Part shown: positions 22,286-33,465 of the stretch, piece by piece
Position numbering within the stretch: the first letter of the stretch is position 1
Layout of the letters: each line of letters opens with the position of its first letter
NCBI GenBank assembly: GCA_958299035.1
Contig: CATQJL010000001.1
Coordinates: 10,949,817-11,013,816 of the forward strand
DNA length: 64,000 bases
Direction: 5' to 3'
Source of the DNA: Cylicocyclus nassatus
Lineage: Eukaryota; Nematoda; Chromadorea; Rhabditida; Strongylidae
The notes under the pieces: model-generated
Told to the model about the DNA's origin: nothing
The model's input: only the letters and a program-made list of their open reading frames with translations
The model's database searches: none
Made by a program: the position numbers and the translations under genes

Positions 22286-23326
22286 ATGAAACTCTTGTTG
22301 CTCCTGATTTTCCTTGGAATATGCAGCGTAACGATGCCAAGGGATGAGTAAGTGAATGGACAAACAATTCAAACTGATTATATCAGATCGTTTCGGGAAT
22401 AAATTCGTAATTTTTGACCGCCAAATTCTTCCAGTGAAAAATCATAGATTATCCTCTTTTTAATGGTTATTTGTGCTAATCAACATCTTCAAGGACTTTC
22501 CAAAAAATTGCTAGACTTTTTTCGAGCAGTTCCAGAAAATTTTTGTTACGGATTTCGTCAAAGATATAACTCGATAGAGACAAACAGTAAGTTAAAGTAT
22601 TTACGCCATTTTAAAGCGTCCGGCTAATCATTTTTTTCTAAAAAAAATGTTCCCAAAAACCTCGGTTTTTTGATACCTTGTCAGCCCATGACTGCCACCA
22701 ACAGCTCAAAAAATCAAGTTTTTTTGAAGTGAATAAAGCGCCACATTATTGCATGATTAATGTCTATAAATAACGTCATACGCTTGAATTAGAAACTTCA
22801 AGGAATGAGATTCAGTGGCCTACTACTCTTTAATGAAATTTTTGCAAAATCACTAAGAACTGGCAAAAAATCTGATAACATTATTACAGACTTTTTATAT
22901 ACAACGGTATTTAAATGCTAGCGCGTATGAAAAACTGAGAAAGAATAAAACTAGAAACTTGATTATGGCAAAATTCATACGCCGCAAATTGATGTGATTT
23001 GCTAAAAGCTCGTCAGAAAGAGTGCAGTGAATAACCGTTCAAAAGAAATTAAAAAAAACTGCATTGAAAGCTAAAAATCTTTTGAGTATGGTTCTTCTGC
23101 GGGATGTGGCGTCAATAAAAGCGAATTTATTTTCAAAACGACCCATTCATGGCATGCTACAGTAGCATTTCGTTTCAGGACCTGGTTCTGGACTTGTGCT
23201 TATGGGAAATGTTTTTACAGTTATACGCACGACACATTTGATGGCGCTGTAAAACGTGTGTGGGGGATACTAAAATATCGCGTCTACCGAACAGAAGAAG
23301 AATGTAAGAGGTCGTGCAAATATTAG
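22286..23326 (+). CDS. Small secreted Cys-containing protein (2 exons)
   Basis: Exon 1 (22,286-22,347) encodes a signal peptide, MKLLLLLIFLGICSVTMPRD, and ends in GA before GTAAGT. Exon 2 (23,179-23,326) follows CGTTTCAG and joins in phase, giving about 69 residues ending TEEECKRSCKY and stop. The mature part has four Cys: TCAYGKC and ECKRSC. The tail resembles the end of Kunitz/BPTI domains (TxEECxxxC), but the middle Cys of that fold are missing, so it is a Kunitz-like or unrelated small fold. AATAAA lies at 23,396-23,401. Upstream ACAATTTCAG and TTCGCACAG could accept a spliced leader. A middle open stretch (22,448-22,584) is phase-incompatible. Likely secreted; function unknown. Confidence 0.55.
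22448..22584 (+). other. Open stretch in the intron, out of phase with its gene
   Basis: One frame is open from 22,448 and reads LSKKLLDFFRAVPENFCYG then FRQRYNSIETN before a good donor, A|GTAAGT. A potential acceptor (TTTTTTCGAGCAG) lies inside. It looks coding and could supply an N-terminal Cys. However, every nearby acceptor gives a phase that does not match exon 1 (ends on two bases) or exon 3 (needs two). It may belong to another transcript, a decayed exon, or carry a small indel. Confidence 0.3.
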
Positions 23327-23664
23327 ACATCACAAGTTTTAATCCATCTGCTACAGCTTGAAAATAAGATTGTGAATTCTAAGGAATTTCCCCTCAATAA
23401 AATCTTGTTAGAGTTTCGTGCCATTTAACTCATTAAACTTAAGATTTTTCGATTAACATGCTCACGATGGGCTATCTTTCCACTCTCATCTGGACGAGAC
23501 GTTCTTGTGAATTTGTATATATGGATGTCTGTATTATATATGCATCTACGCGCGAAGTATACAGTGTCCGGAAATATGTATGACTATATAACCGTATTTC
23601 TCTCCTCCCACAAAGTCTTTTGGCGAATATTGGGTACTATTCAGTAAAGCTGGCTCCACCTTAA

Positions 23665-24032
23665 AGGCACCGCCACCCAAAAATTCGACCTCCATGTTTT
23701 TGCCGTTCCAGGGCCTTCTCATACCCCTGATGCCGAGCATCAAGTTGAAAATCCGCGAAAACCACGAAAAACTTTTTTCAGAACCCGCAGAGCGATTTCT
23801 TCGGTACGATGATTGGTTGGGCGCGCACGGATGGGCGGGACGACGTCACGCCCACTCCGAAAGGGGAGGAGCCAGCGTCGCGAACGCGGCCTGCGGCGAT
23901 TTCCGAAGCAATTTTCTCGGTTCGGAAGCAACTTCAGGCAGCGCGAGTTGGGCAGTCATACAGTTGGGGGCCCCGCATCTGCTAGGTATCATAATCTCAC
24001 CAACCCCAATTTGATTTGGGTGGACGGTGCCT
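23665..24032. mobile_element. TTAA-flanked element (family X, AGGCACCG termini)
   Basis: TTAA at 23,661-23,664 and 24,033-24,036 flank AGGCACCGCCACCC and GGGTGGACGGTGCCT. The interior is GC-rich and imperfectly self-complementary (CGACGTCACGCCC, CGCGAACGCGG). A further tip of the same family follows at 25,035. Non-autonomous; the TTAA signature suggests piggyBac-type mobilisation. Confidence 0.8.
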
Positions 24033-24036
24033 TTAA

Positions 24037-25030
24037 CCTTTGATTCAACTGGATTGGCGGCTGGAAGGCGGATCTCTATGGCCTAATCAAGGCGGCTCGT
24101 GTCCGCGACGCAGTCTGCGTCTCTCTCGCGCGCAAGCTCTCTGACCATTCTCAAGCCCTAATTAGATCACGAAGCTCCGCTTTCCAGCCGCCAATCCAGT
24201 TGATTAAAGGGCAAATCTACAGCATGGAACAAGTCACTCATTGCTTTTCTCTACTGTATGATTACGGCATAGATTTTCAGCGTGCAGTGTTTTTGTGAAC
24301 TGTAAATGGTTCCACAGATTTTGTGAAAATTTTGAAAAGTTAAAAGCAGGGTAAGCACGCATATCCATTTGGTCATCTTTCCATGAGTTTCTCAAACCTC
24401 TGAATGGTGTGTCAGCATTTTAGGGATCTTTGAGAAAATACTTATTTCGCTGCACCTGACATAGTATCTTTGAATGCAGATTGCATATTTATGCTCAGTG
24501 AGTCGAATTTAGCCCAGAGGGAAAGATTCTGAATAACTGTTGGCCATCTAAGGCGAAATATGGCTCAAAACAGCTAGCTAGATAACCTTCATAGTCTCTA
24601 CCATAATCTAACAGCAATGAAGGCTCGGTCATTCGGTGCTGTCAATCTAAGAAGATGGTCATTAGTGGCCATTTGAGATGGGATGTGAACTATTTTGGGC
24701 ACAAAACGCTGATTCAACTTCTGTCTTCCTTATCTGCAGAGCATTCCTGCGCGAGGAGTTATGATAGTTTATAAGAGGAAAAAAATTGACTGTGTAAGCA
24801 GTATAAAAATAGACGTAACGTTTTTGTAGCTCTTAAATGGAACAGTGATAATTAATTATAAGAGCGCTTTATGCAAAAGGTGTTGTTTGATAAATCAATT
24901 CACACTCCACTGCCTCATGTAAGCGCTAAGAAAATTTCAGAGAGACGCAGACTGCGTCGCGGACACGAGCCGCCCTTGATTAGGCCATAGAGATCCGCCT
25001 TCCAGCCGCCCAATCCAGTTGAATCAAAGG
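24037..25030. mobile_element. 994-bp TTAA-flanked element with ~90-bp termini (family Y)
   Basis: TTAA at 24,033-24,036 and 25,031-25,034 bound an element whose ends are near-identical inverted copies: CCTTTGATTCAACTGGATTG, GGCGGCTGGAAGGCGG, CTCTATGGCCTAATCAAGG and CGCAGTCTGCGTCTCTC. The left end also carries a full hairpin copy (24,037-24,215). The remaining ~730 bp is A+T-rich with no recognisable transposase. Elements starting CC after TTAA recall piggyBac, but that is inference. Confidence 0.75.
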
Positions 25031-25034
25031 TTAA

Positions 25035-25065
25035 AGGCACCGTCCACCCCAAAATCAAAGGTTCA
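25035..25065 (+). repeat. Tip of a third family X copy
   Basis: TTAA is followed by AGGCACCGTCCACCCC and AAAATCAAAGG, matching the terminus of the element at 23,665-24,032; then similarity stops. The layout is X, TTAA, Y, TTAA, X-tip, as if Y inserted at a TTAA at the edge of X. Confidence 0.6.
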
Positions 25066-25069
25066 GCTT

Positions 25070-26410
25070 TTCCCTTATGCACTTAGGGCGATCCACGAGA
25101 CTCTTGAGACCTGTAAACTGCCCCGTCCAAGAAAATGTTTGTTTTGAGTTTACAAAACAGCCTTACATGTCGCAAATAACTACAAAAATTCCCACACCGG
25201 AAAGCTGTGCAAGGACATTGTAGTCAGCGATCGCCAAGGCAGGAGGGGAGGGGGGGGACATAATTTGTAGATAGAGTAAACCTCACAGATACCAAACAAT
25301 TCGATATCCTTTCCATAACCAGTCGCAATTTTTCCAAAGAGTTCTTCTGTTGCAACCAATTTCACATTTCAACTTACAACTCAAAAAAAAAAACTTCAAC
25401 CTGCTAGTAATTTGTCTGCTATTCAGTGCAGCTTTCTCTCCTTTTTCTAGTGGGTGTTACTCTATTTCTGATTTCTAAAGTCTTCAATAAAACCGTCATA
25501 ATTCACTTTTTGAAAAGCTGTAGCGAAAACTTTCGCAATCAAATATTTAAGGTTTTAAACTCTAGTTGCTTTGTAAAAATAGCGTTAAATGAAATTTCTT
25601 GACTGAAGCTCCATTCGAAAATTTCTTGGTGTTTGATACGTTTGTGTCTGACGTAGGCCTGCTTAAGCGGTAGTTTTTATGGAAACCAAAACATATGATA
25701 AGATATGAAAAGGAGAAACTTATAGTTTTTCAATCTGTGGAGTTCCCCACCCATCCCTTACTTGGACTTCTCCGAAGGGTCGGTATAAGAAATCAGAAAA
25801 TATGCGAAAATTGAAAATGGCAATAACCAAAAGTCGTAGTCTTGCGTTATTTTTTGGGAGCTCTTTAGTTAAACTGCGATGAGATCATAGACTTTGAAAA
25901 AGGATGGACTCGTCTTTCAATAGGACAACGACCTAATACTAGCGGATTCTCATTGGAAGCTGGTTCATTGAACAAATCCGGTCTGAGCGATTTTGTGGTA
26001 ATCGATTTTCCCTATGAAAGATAGGCCATATAAGCAAGACCAAAAATAAAACCGGATTCAATTGGGCATTTTAGCGCATTCAACGAACGATCTAGAAACC
26101 ACAGTTTGGTTTGCCTCTATCAGTTTTCATCGCCGCCATATGACAACAATTGTTTCAGCCCAAGCACCAATGAAAAGCACATAACTCTTCGCCTCTGAAA
26201 CATATCACGTTTCAAGAAGAACGCACGCGAAATAAAATTGTTACGTTTTGCAAGGATTTCGATGCAAGAAATGTTTATCAATTCAATTTAGGGTGAGATA
26301 AACACAACCGCGATAGCTACCTTTGGGTAAGTCCCATTCCAGTATATACAAAACATGGTTTTTAACTCTCTCCCTAATTCATAAATGAAACGGGTTGAGG
26401 GTTGTTTACG
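25070..26410. other. No gene recognised
   Basis: A+T-rich sequence with short frames only; ends at the GT microsatellite. Confidence 0.4.
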
Positions 26411-26412
26411 TT

Positions 26413-26749
<337 letters not shown>

Positions 26750-27794
26750 TTCTGGCCGTCAAGAAATTCGTAGAGCGAGTTCCAGTAAAGCCCTTGAGTC
26801 AGAATTTTGGTAGTAGCACCCTATTAGCATGTAGGGAAAGTGCGCAAAATCACATGCCGATCCGATAAGCGGAACATAAAACTGTGCGCCAAGCACATCT
26901 ACACGACTCCTGGCCCTAGAAAAGGCCTGTAAAGTAGGCCTGTAGTTGGACTTATTCCAAAATCGTGGATTTATCTAACAAGTAACTCCGCAAACCATAG
27001 GCTCTGGCCCGATAAATGAGCAAAGATCGGTGCCGAGAAGGAATAATCGCGTAGACAGTCGATTTGTCAAAGTTTTACCTACGAGTTCAATTCAAGGAGT
27101 TTTTTGCTTCGATGCTTCGAGATGTAGCTCACGGTTGTCATCATCCTTATAGCGACTATCAAGCTATTATAACTAACTAGTAAGTGACTCACGCCCGCAG
27201 TTAGTGTTTTAGAGAATACTTCCTTCAAAGTCATCGTATATAAAGAAGCTTCTGAAATGAGTAGTTGTTTACAATTCATGCCTGATGATCGGCATCGCGC
27301 GGTAAGTTTCAAAGGCATTATTTTACGACTTCGAGGATGGCACGTGGATAGTAGAACTAGTGGAGCCTCTGCGAAGCAGAGGTGACGCACTGGTAATTCA
27401 TATCACGTTTCTTTATTTTGAAAAAGATTGACTCTGTTGTGCTTGATTAGTTTGGTGTTTTGAAGAATAAAGGAAACATATACTAGTACTGTGTCTTAAT
27501 TATCAAATATGGTTGCAGATTTCAAAGGATCTTTAAATTCTGATAACAGAAGTGCAACACGTGTTTTTTTTTTCAATCTCTACGCCTGGAATATTTCACA
27601 TACCTTTTTAAGCGTTAGTCCTCCTCTATCGTGAAGGAATTGAACCAATGCTTTTCGAAGGAACTTATGCTCTTCAATTCTGATCGCTTTCCATCACGGC
27701 AATGTGCAGCGCTGTGTTGACAGTGATTCGCTATAATCCAAGCAATATGCAAAATACTTGATTATTTATTTGAAACTGAATATGTAACTAACGG

Positions 27795-27802
27795 TATAAA
27801 AG
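27795..27802 (+). promoter_or_regulatory. TATA-like box
   Basis: TATAAAAG lies 28 bp before the ATG of the gene at 27,830. The short gap leaves only a tiny untranslated leader and suggests direct transcription rather than leader trans-splicing for this gene. Confidence 0.45.
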
Positions 27803-27829
27803 AAAGCGATTGCGCATGCGGGTACAAAG

Positions 27830-28900
27830 ATGAACCGCTCAGTATTCATTCTTCCCATTCTTTTTTCCCTTGCTATTGCGGCCAAACGGAATCCGACTTA
27901 CAAGGCTTGCTGCCGCATTGAGGAAGCAAAGTTGGAAAAGGTGAGCATCATTCTACTTGCCTTCCTTATTCTATTTACTTTCCAACTTTTAACTTTTATG
28001 AAAACAAAGCAGAGTAGTTTTTTGCAAAGAGAAAAGCTAGTTAGTTTAGTAACAAATCTATTTTCATTCTTCTACAGGTGAAAATATCAGTAATGGTAGT
28101 CTTATTTTGTTCATTTTTGCAACGTCGGCAAAGGCACATTACCGCTCATAATTTGTCAAAGAAGTCACTGAACCCATTGGAGTTCACCGAAATCCGCGTA
28201 GCATCGCCATGTTTTGGTTTTTAGTGAAAGATCCTAAATCTAAAGGGAACCGACTCAGGTTGGTCAGGCGCACATTTTGATTTATAAAAGTGCCCAGTGG
28301 CGGTCAGATTTTGTAGATTTTTGCCTTCGGTAGGTTGTTCAGCGTATACCGAATAAGCATACTGAGTAAGCTACCGTGAGCAAAAAAAAACGATGCGTGA
28401 ATGATTTGGTTCGTGAACTTAAGGTACCCAAACATGTATAGGAGAGGAGAGGTTGTCGGACTGAGTCGAATGATGCTTCTAATTCAGAATCCGTCTACTC
28501 TAAAACAAGATATGGACATGCGACGCAAACTTCGGAGAAATCCTGTGGGGTTTTGGCTTTTTGGCGAATTATGAGCGGTATTGTATATGAATTGGAGTTC
28601 CTCCCGTGAAATTACATGAAGCTGAGATTCTGAAAAAGAAAGCGAAGTAGTTTCTATCCATTATACAAAGTGACTTCTCTGGAAATGCTATCCTTCTGAG
28701 ACCAAGATGTTATAATTAACTGCACAGCCTAAATTTCCGAATAGTGTGTGCCTTATTTAAATATTAATGATCAGCAACTTGGATACAATGGGTACCACCC
28801 TCCCGAATGGCTCAAACGACTCAAATGTGACTCGGAATGTAGCCATCTGCAAGGTAAAAGAAAGGCTGGATTTCCCAAGAAGAGAGTAGACAACTTTTGA
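27830..28900 (+). CDS. Small secreted basic protein with 4 Cys (2 exons)
   Basis: Exon 1 (27,830-27,940) encodes a signal peptide (MNRSVFILPILFSLAIAA) and then KRNPTYKACCRIEEAKLEK, ending in phase 0 at AAG|GTGAGC. Exon 2 (28,775-28,900) follows AATGATCAG and reads QLGYNGYHPPEWLKRLKCDS, ECSHLQGKRK and a Lys/Arg-rich tail to TGA. The product is 78 residues, about 60 mature, with CC and C-x3-C. AATAAA is at 28,908-28,913. The intron holds a 441-bp miniature element. I do not recognise the family; small basic Cys-containing secreted peptides are common in parasitic nematodes. An alternative read-through exon starting at 28,080 enters the transposon and is unlikely. Confidence 0.6.
28140..28580. 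mobile_element. TACCGCTCATAATT-ended miniature element in an intron
   Basis: TACCGCTCATAATTTGTCAAA and its partner (reverse strand TACCGCTCATAATTCGCCAAA) form ~35-bp terminal inverted repeats. The same tip bounds the hairpin at 15,176-15,279. The element lies wholly inside the intron of the 27.8 kb gene, without disturbing the splice sites. Confidence 0.75.
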
Positions 28901-29464
28901 AAGTTCCAATAAAGACTTTGTTATTGTGATTCATCAAATCTTGTGTAGTATGTGTGTAAAAGTTTCGATTTTCATAACGAAAATAGCAATAAATTTTTGC
29001 GTGTGCAAAGTTTTATCTAAAGAGCGCTGGTTAGTACCTAGCATACAAATTACCAAGAAAAATCTCAATTGTTATCGAGCCTTTCATTGGCGCTGATTGG
29101 CGGCTATGAAGTTTCTGAAGCCCTGATTTGGCAAACGTGGACAAACTCCCATCGTAGCTTGAAGTTTGCAAAAAAAATCAGTGTGGTCGACAAAGGTAAT
29201 TAATAATTCTGATGACTGATTTTGCATTCGTAATCAGCATGCTCACTTACCCCCTGCGCCAACGCTCAGCCTGGTAGCTTAAAGTCCACAAAGCACTTGT
29301 GATGACATAATGTATTGCACCAGGTACAAACTGCGGGGGGGGGGAGGTTTTGCACGCGGCGAGAACCACATACGGTGGACCATACGTTGCACTTTATTAT
29401 ATAGAGATCCTAGATAAAAAACACTTAAATCAAAAACGAGCGGCGTGTGAAATATTTAATTTAA

Positions 29465-29797
29465 AGGCAAGTCTGTATACATGGAATCTCACGTAGATAT
29501 TAATTTTGGGGCCCTAACTAAGCCACTGCCCAACCGGCAGCTCAGGTAGTGCTCTAACAGCTGAGATATTCCCCATGCAGGATCGTATTTTGCATGGATT
29601 CATGGCGCAACGCGTGGGTCCTGGCGCGAAACTGCCATGAATCCATGCGAGTATGAATCTGGAGCCCAGTTTGGAGGCGTATATCTCAGTCGTTAGTGAG
29701 TTACCTTCGCTGCCGCTTGGGCAGTGCCTTAGTTAGGGACTCAAAATTACTTTCCATGTGTTATCCTCATAGGTCCAGATCTGCCTGGACGCTGCCT
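29465..29797. mobile_element. TTAA-flanked fold-back element
   Basis: TTAA at 29,461-29,464 and 29,798-29,801 flank AGGCAAGTC and GGACGCTGCCT. Long inverted arms contain GGGGCCCTAACTAAGCCACTG against CAGTGCCTTAGTTAGGGACTC, and ACCGGCAGCTCAGG against CGCTGCCGCTTGG. The AGGCA tip groups it with the elements at 8,309 and 23,665. Confidence 0.75.
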
Positions 29798-30099
29798 TTA
29801 AGTTAATTTTTGAACTCTGAAATGCAGCAATGATAGAAGCATAAATGACATATAAGAGAGGGCCTTTCTATTAGTGCAATGCTTCCCAGGATTGGGGTGC
29901 GAGCGTTTGGCGTACCGCGTACGGTAGTAGCCACCTGGCGGGTGGCTCATGCCATCGTCCATATAGTTACTCAGCACGAGGAAAATACCTATCGTAAAAT
30001 ACCTTATTCAATTTGTTTCGTAGGCTGATGTGTTGCAGAACAGCTTCGCTGTTGCTCTATATCGAGGGCAAAATTACAGTGCAACACTTATTTATTGCA

Positions 30100-30332
30100 T
30101 ACAGGGCCTATCATACACAGTGTCGCTTGCATCAGCATCTCCACTCCCGCGCTGGATTCTGCGTTTCTTCCGCGAACATGCTCTCTAGTCACTTTCAATC
30201 GATTGAGGCTCCGCCTTTCCCACGCTCGCCATAGGAAAGTGGTCAGAGAGCATGTTCGCGGAAAAGATGCAGAGTCCAGCGCGGGAGTGGAGATGCTTGC
30301 AAGCGACACTGCTTTGTTAAGCCCTGCATGTA
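30100..30332. repeat. Inverted repeat, ~95-bp arms
   Basis: CAGGGCCTATCATACACAG, GTGTCGCTTGCATCAGCATC and TCCACTCCCGCGCTGG are mirrored by CCAGCGCGGGAGTGGAG, GCAAGCGACAC and TTAAGCCCTG. Both arms keep GAACATGCTCTCT. CAGGG tips would fit an hAT-like miniature element, but no clean 8-bp duplication is seen. Confidence 0.65.
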
Positions 30333-30647
30333 CGGTGTTTCTGGAAATAAATGATACTTCCATGTAGCGGCTAGATGAGGTTTTTATCTTTTTGAATTCT
30401 GATAAACCTCTAAATTGATTATTCTTTCATTCTAATATACTAACTGTGGTCAAACTTTGGGTAAGTCTGAGATACGCATGAAACAGTAATGGCAAGAAGC
30501 CTGATTTGTTTTTTATCCAACAACATTTTTGCTTCCATTTAGCAGTGGCAAACATGAATTTCAAAAACATTTTTTTCTGCAAACGGTATTCTAAAGTTCC
30601 AGAAAATCTGAAATGGGCCAATTTTTTGGTACCAAATTAAAAATATA

Positions 30648-30830
30648 CAGGGTGTGTCAAAAAGATGTATCGAACGTTTGATCGTTAGCAACTCACTTGT
30701 CATGAGCTCTTTGAGAGGCCTCGGGTACAATTTTATAGAGCCGGCTTCACTTAAATTCATATCATAAACGAATCACCTGTCTCTTAATTACTGTGGGATT
30801 ACGGTAGGCACTTTGAAGAGAGTATTGAAT
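30648..30830 (+). repeat. Mariner-like repeat fragment
   Basis: TATACAGGGTGTGTCAAAAAG, then ACTTGTCATGAGCTCTTTGAG, AGAGCCGGCTTCACTTA and TGTGGGATTACGGTAGG parallel the left arm of the fold-back at 43,155-43,772 (CTTGTCATGAAGTCTTTGAAG, AGAGCTGGCTTCAAC, TGTAGAATTACGGTAGG). One end only. Confidence 0.5.
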
Positions 30831-31905
30831 CATGAAAAAGCCTGTTTTGCATCAGAAAGGAGACAAAACGACTTGAAAACCCTCGTTCTAGGTCGGTCAG
30901 AGCTGTTGATTCTGAATATGAAAATTGCATCATAATGCTTCGTTAAAAACTTTTGCCAGGTAAGCAGTAGCAGCCGCTTTTCAGTGTTCTTAGAAAATTT
31001 GACTACACTGTTCAAAATGCTTCACAACCTTGTACAAAGTTGAGTATCAAACAAGCGTCCAAGAAAATCTCGTCTCACGATCTTTCAATTTTTTTTGAAA
31101 TTCTTTATAAGCGCAGTTTTTCGCAGTGATCCCTCTCTCCCCCTTTCTCCCCATATGCCCGAAGCCATTATTGAAATTTTGTACGACACCAATCACATTA
31201 ACACGCCTGTCCCAGACGGCATTATGATTTTTGTGAAGACTGCTGAACCTTGAGAAGAGGTATTATTTTTCGCCTTTGCGACGGTGCTTGAGACGCTCTA
31301 GTTATGCGATCTCAGGTCTATTATTAGTATCGTACTTATTGTATTAGTTCTTCCCGGGAAGTAAATCCGTTTTCTTTGAACGAGCGCCATATTTTGCGGT
31401 ACAGAGGATGCCAGTTGATGTCCTATGAGGTTTAAGCTGACCATGTATGGAATTTGATAGCAAAATAATTTCGAAAATTTTCGAAAGTGCTATGGAGAAA
31501 AATTTGTTCTCTATTCGTTTGCTGTTGCTTGAGGGTGTTTGCTCTATTTGCTTTCTCCTGTACAAGAAATTGGAAAAAAATAGCGAAACTTGACCATAGC
31601 AACCATGGGACAAATTTTTTACCAATTTTTTGAGAGCTCATTTGTTGAACCGCACTATGGGGATTAAAAGACCATAAAAAAGTGAATGCAACAGTTTCTA
31701 TAAAACTTTGTTCCGCAGAAACCTGCTCAAAAAAGCAAAAATACTTTTGGGACTAGGCAAGGATTCAATAATCTTTCAAAGGCAAATACAGCGAGGCGAG
31801 GGAGGATAAGAATGAAAGAACAAGTTGTGGATTTTGAATGAAGACAAGAGTTCGCGATTTTGCAGGGTACGAATTCATAAACAGGGATGAACAAAGAGCA
31901 CGTTC

Positions 31906-31978
31906 ACGAAAGAGACGCAGACTGCTTCGCGGACGCGAGCGGTCCCCTTCCAGCCGCCAATCTCGTTGAATCAAAGGG
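31906..31978. repeat. Half copy of the CCTTTGATTCAACTGG family
   Basis: GAGACGCAGACTGC, CGCGGACGCGAGCGG, CTTCCAGCCGCCAATC and GTTGAATCAAAGGG match the right terminus of the element ending at 25,030. The left partner is missing. Confidence 0.65.
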
Positions 31979-32329
31979 TACATTCACAATTCATTCGCCT
32001 CTTTCTTCAGGGTAATTCAATTCAAAATAGGAAAGCTCCTGTTCAATGCAAACCCTCGTGACTATTCGCTGAAGGAATTATGAAAAAATATTCATGTTTG
32101 CTTTCGAAAACTCCAACGCCAGAGCATTCGACCATGGTTCTTAAGAAACCTTAAAAGGAGATATTTGGTAAATATCAATTTTTCTTTAGGTTTATATAAT
32201 TTAACCGATAAAATCAGGATAAGGAAGAGAAACGACAAAGGTAAGGGCACTCAATCGTTCGAATTGATTCGACAATTTCACGTGAAAGCAAGCGTTCACC
32301 GCCCGATCGGGAGCTCGTCTATAACGATG

Positions 32330-32470
32330 AGGCGCCCAATAAGAGGTCGGGAGATTGTGAAACATCACTGCAGACGAAATACCCATTCAGAAAGATTGTT
32401 ATCGCTTTCGGAAACTTTTAGCATGGACGAATTAGCAAAATGCCCTGAACACCTTGCGCAAAGTTCATAG
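32330..32470 (+). CDS. Candidate small basic protein or terminal exon
   Basis: An open frame runs through about 32,210-32,467, with an internal ATG at 32,330 (MRRPIRGREIVKHHCRR), and ends at TAG, 32,468-32,470. AATAAA follows three bases later (32,473-32,478), which supports a real 3' end. Possible acceptors upstream are TTTTTCTTTAG and ATAAAATCAG. No domain is recognised, and the start is not settled. Confidence 0.25.
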   Translation, partial: RRPIRGREIVKHHCRRNTHSERLLSLSETFSMDELAKCPEHLAQSS

Positions 32471-32631
32471 CAATAAACAACATCGCAAGCTGTTCTAATC
32501 ATCTGTGTTACCAGCAAAACAGCATTGCGGTAACATTTGATGAATGATAAGAACAGGTTATCATCAGTAGTGCAGTTAGGACGTTATTATTTTGAGCAAG
32601 TAAGTTGGTGTTTGAGTCTGTGTTTGCGACC

Positions 32632-32880
32632 ATGCGTTGTTTCTCATCAGCTGTTCTTCTCTTATTGGTAAGTCGTACATTTTCTGTGATTTCCCTACAG
32701 CGAATTTTTTCTGATAAACAACCCTTAAAACAACTCAAGATCGTACTTCACCCTTTCATTCTTCATAGTTTCCAACATTGTTTCAACTGCCAGTATGGTG
32801 AAAATACTTTGAAACAATACTTTCGCCCAGAAGCATGTCTGGAATTCTCAAATATTTTTTACAATCAAATTCATTGCTAA
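32632..32880 (+). CDS. Candidate small secreted protein, single exon
   Basis: An 82-residue frame begins with a plausible signal peptide, MRCFSSAVLLLLVSRTFSV. It continues with a Cys-containing body (HCFNCQYGENTLKQYF, then RPEACLEFS) ending NQIHC and TAA. A GTAAGT...CTACAG stretch of 33 bp near the start could be mistaken for an intron but is too short and stays open in frame. No AATAAA is close by. No family is recognised. Confidence 0.35.
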   Translation: MRCFSSAVLLLLVSRTFSVISLQRIFSDKQPLKQLKIVLHPFILHSFQHCFNCQYGENTLKQYFRPEACLEFSNIFYNQIHC

Positions 32881-33022
32881 TGTGGAAATAGAAAGTAATG
32901 ATGTGCTTTATTGATCGCCCTCCCCCTCCTCTCTTCCCCCCAGGATGGTTGACACCTCGGTGATGTCAACCAGGTTCAAAAAGCTTTAACTTTTACAGTC
33001 TGTAGTTGTTTAGTATGTTAGC

Positions 33023-33334
33023 GACCCGTCATACTTCGCCGAAAAAAGCCCAAAAGAGCCCGAAAATTTCCAAAAAAGCCCGAAAAAGCCAGAAAAAGCC
33101 GGAACGCCCCTTCTATTTTGACGCTAAGGCGTGGTGTTGATTTCGCAACCTAGTTTTTTTTTGCTTCATTTTCTATCATCTGCACATCAAAATAATGTCA
33201 GAATTCTACCAAAAGTTCGCTTCTGCATTCCGGCCCTTTCGGGCTATTTTGGGCTATTTGAGCTTTTTCGGGCATTTTTGGACTTTTTCGGGCTTCTTTG
33301 AATGCTTTTGGGTTTTTTCGGCGTATGACGGGTC
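33023..33334. mobile_element. GACCCGTCATAC fold-back element with AAAGCCCGAAA repeats
   Basis: GACCCGTCATACTTCGCCGAA and its partner GGCGTATGACGGGTC bound about 310 bp. Both arms are made of AAAAAGCCCGAAA-like tandem motifs (left) and their complements TTTCGGGC (right), so the ends can pair along almost their whole length. No clean target duplication is seen. Non-coding. Confidence 0.65.
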
Positions 33335-33465
33335 CCTTAGATGAGGAGCATTGATTATTTTGCCGTAAAACATATCCATAGGAAAAATTTTTCCTTGAGT
33401 TGATATGCAGCCGAGAAGCAAAAGTATTGTTTTTTTATAATTACAGAGTTGCAAAGCATCTAATT

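Noticed and set aside
23694..24043. Overlapping frames of 63-106 codons on both strands
   Set aside because: They lie inside the TTAA-flanked GC-rich miniature element.
32668..32700. GTAAGT...CTACAG as an intron in the 32.6 kb frame
   Set aside because: At 33 bp it is shorter than usual nematode introns and is itself open in frame, so an unspliced reading is simpler.
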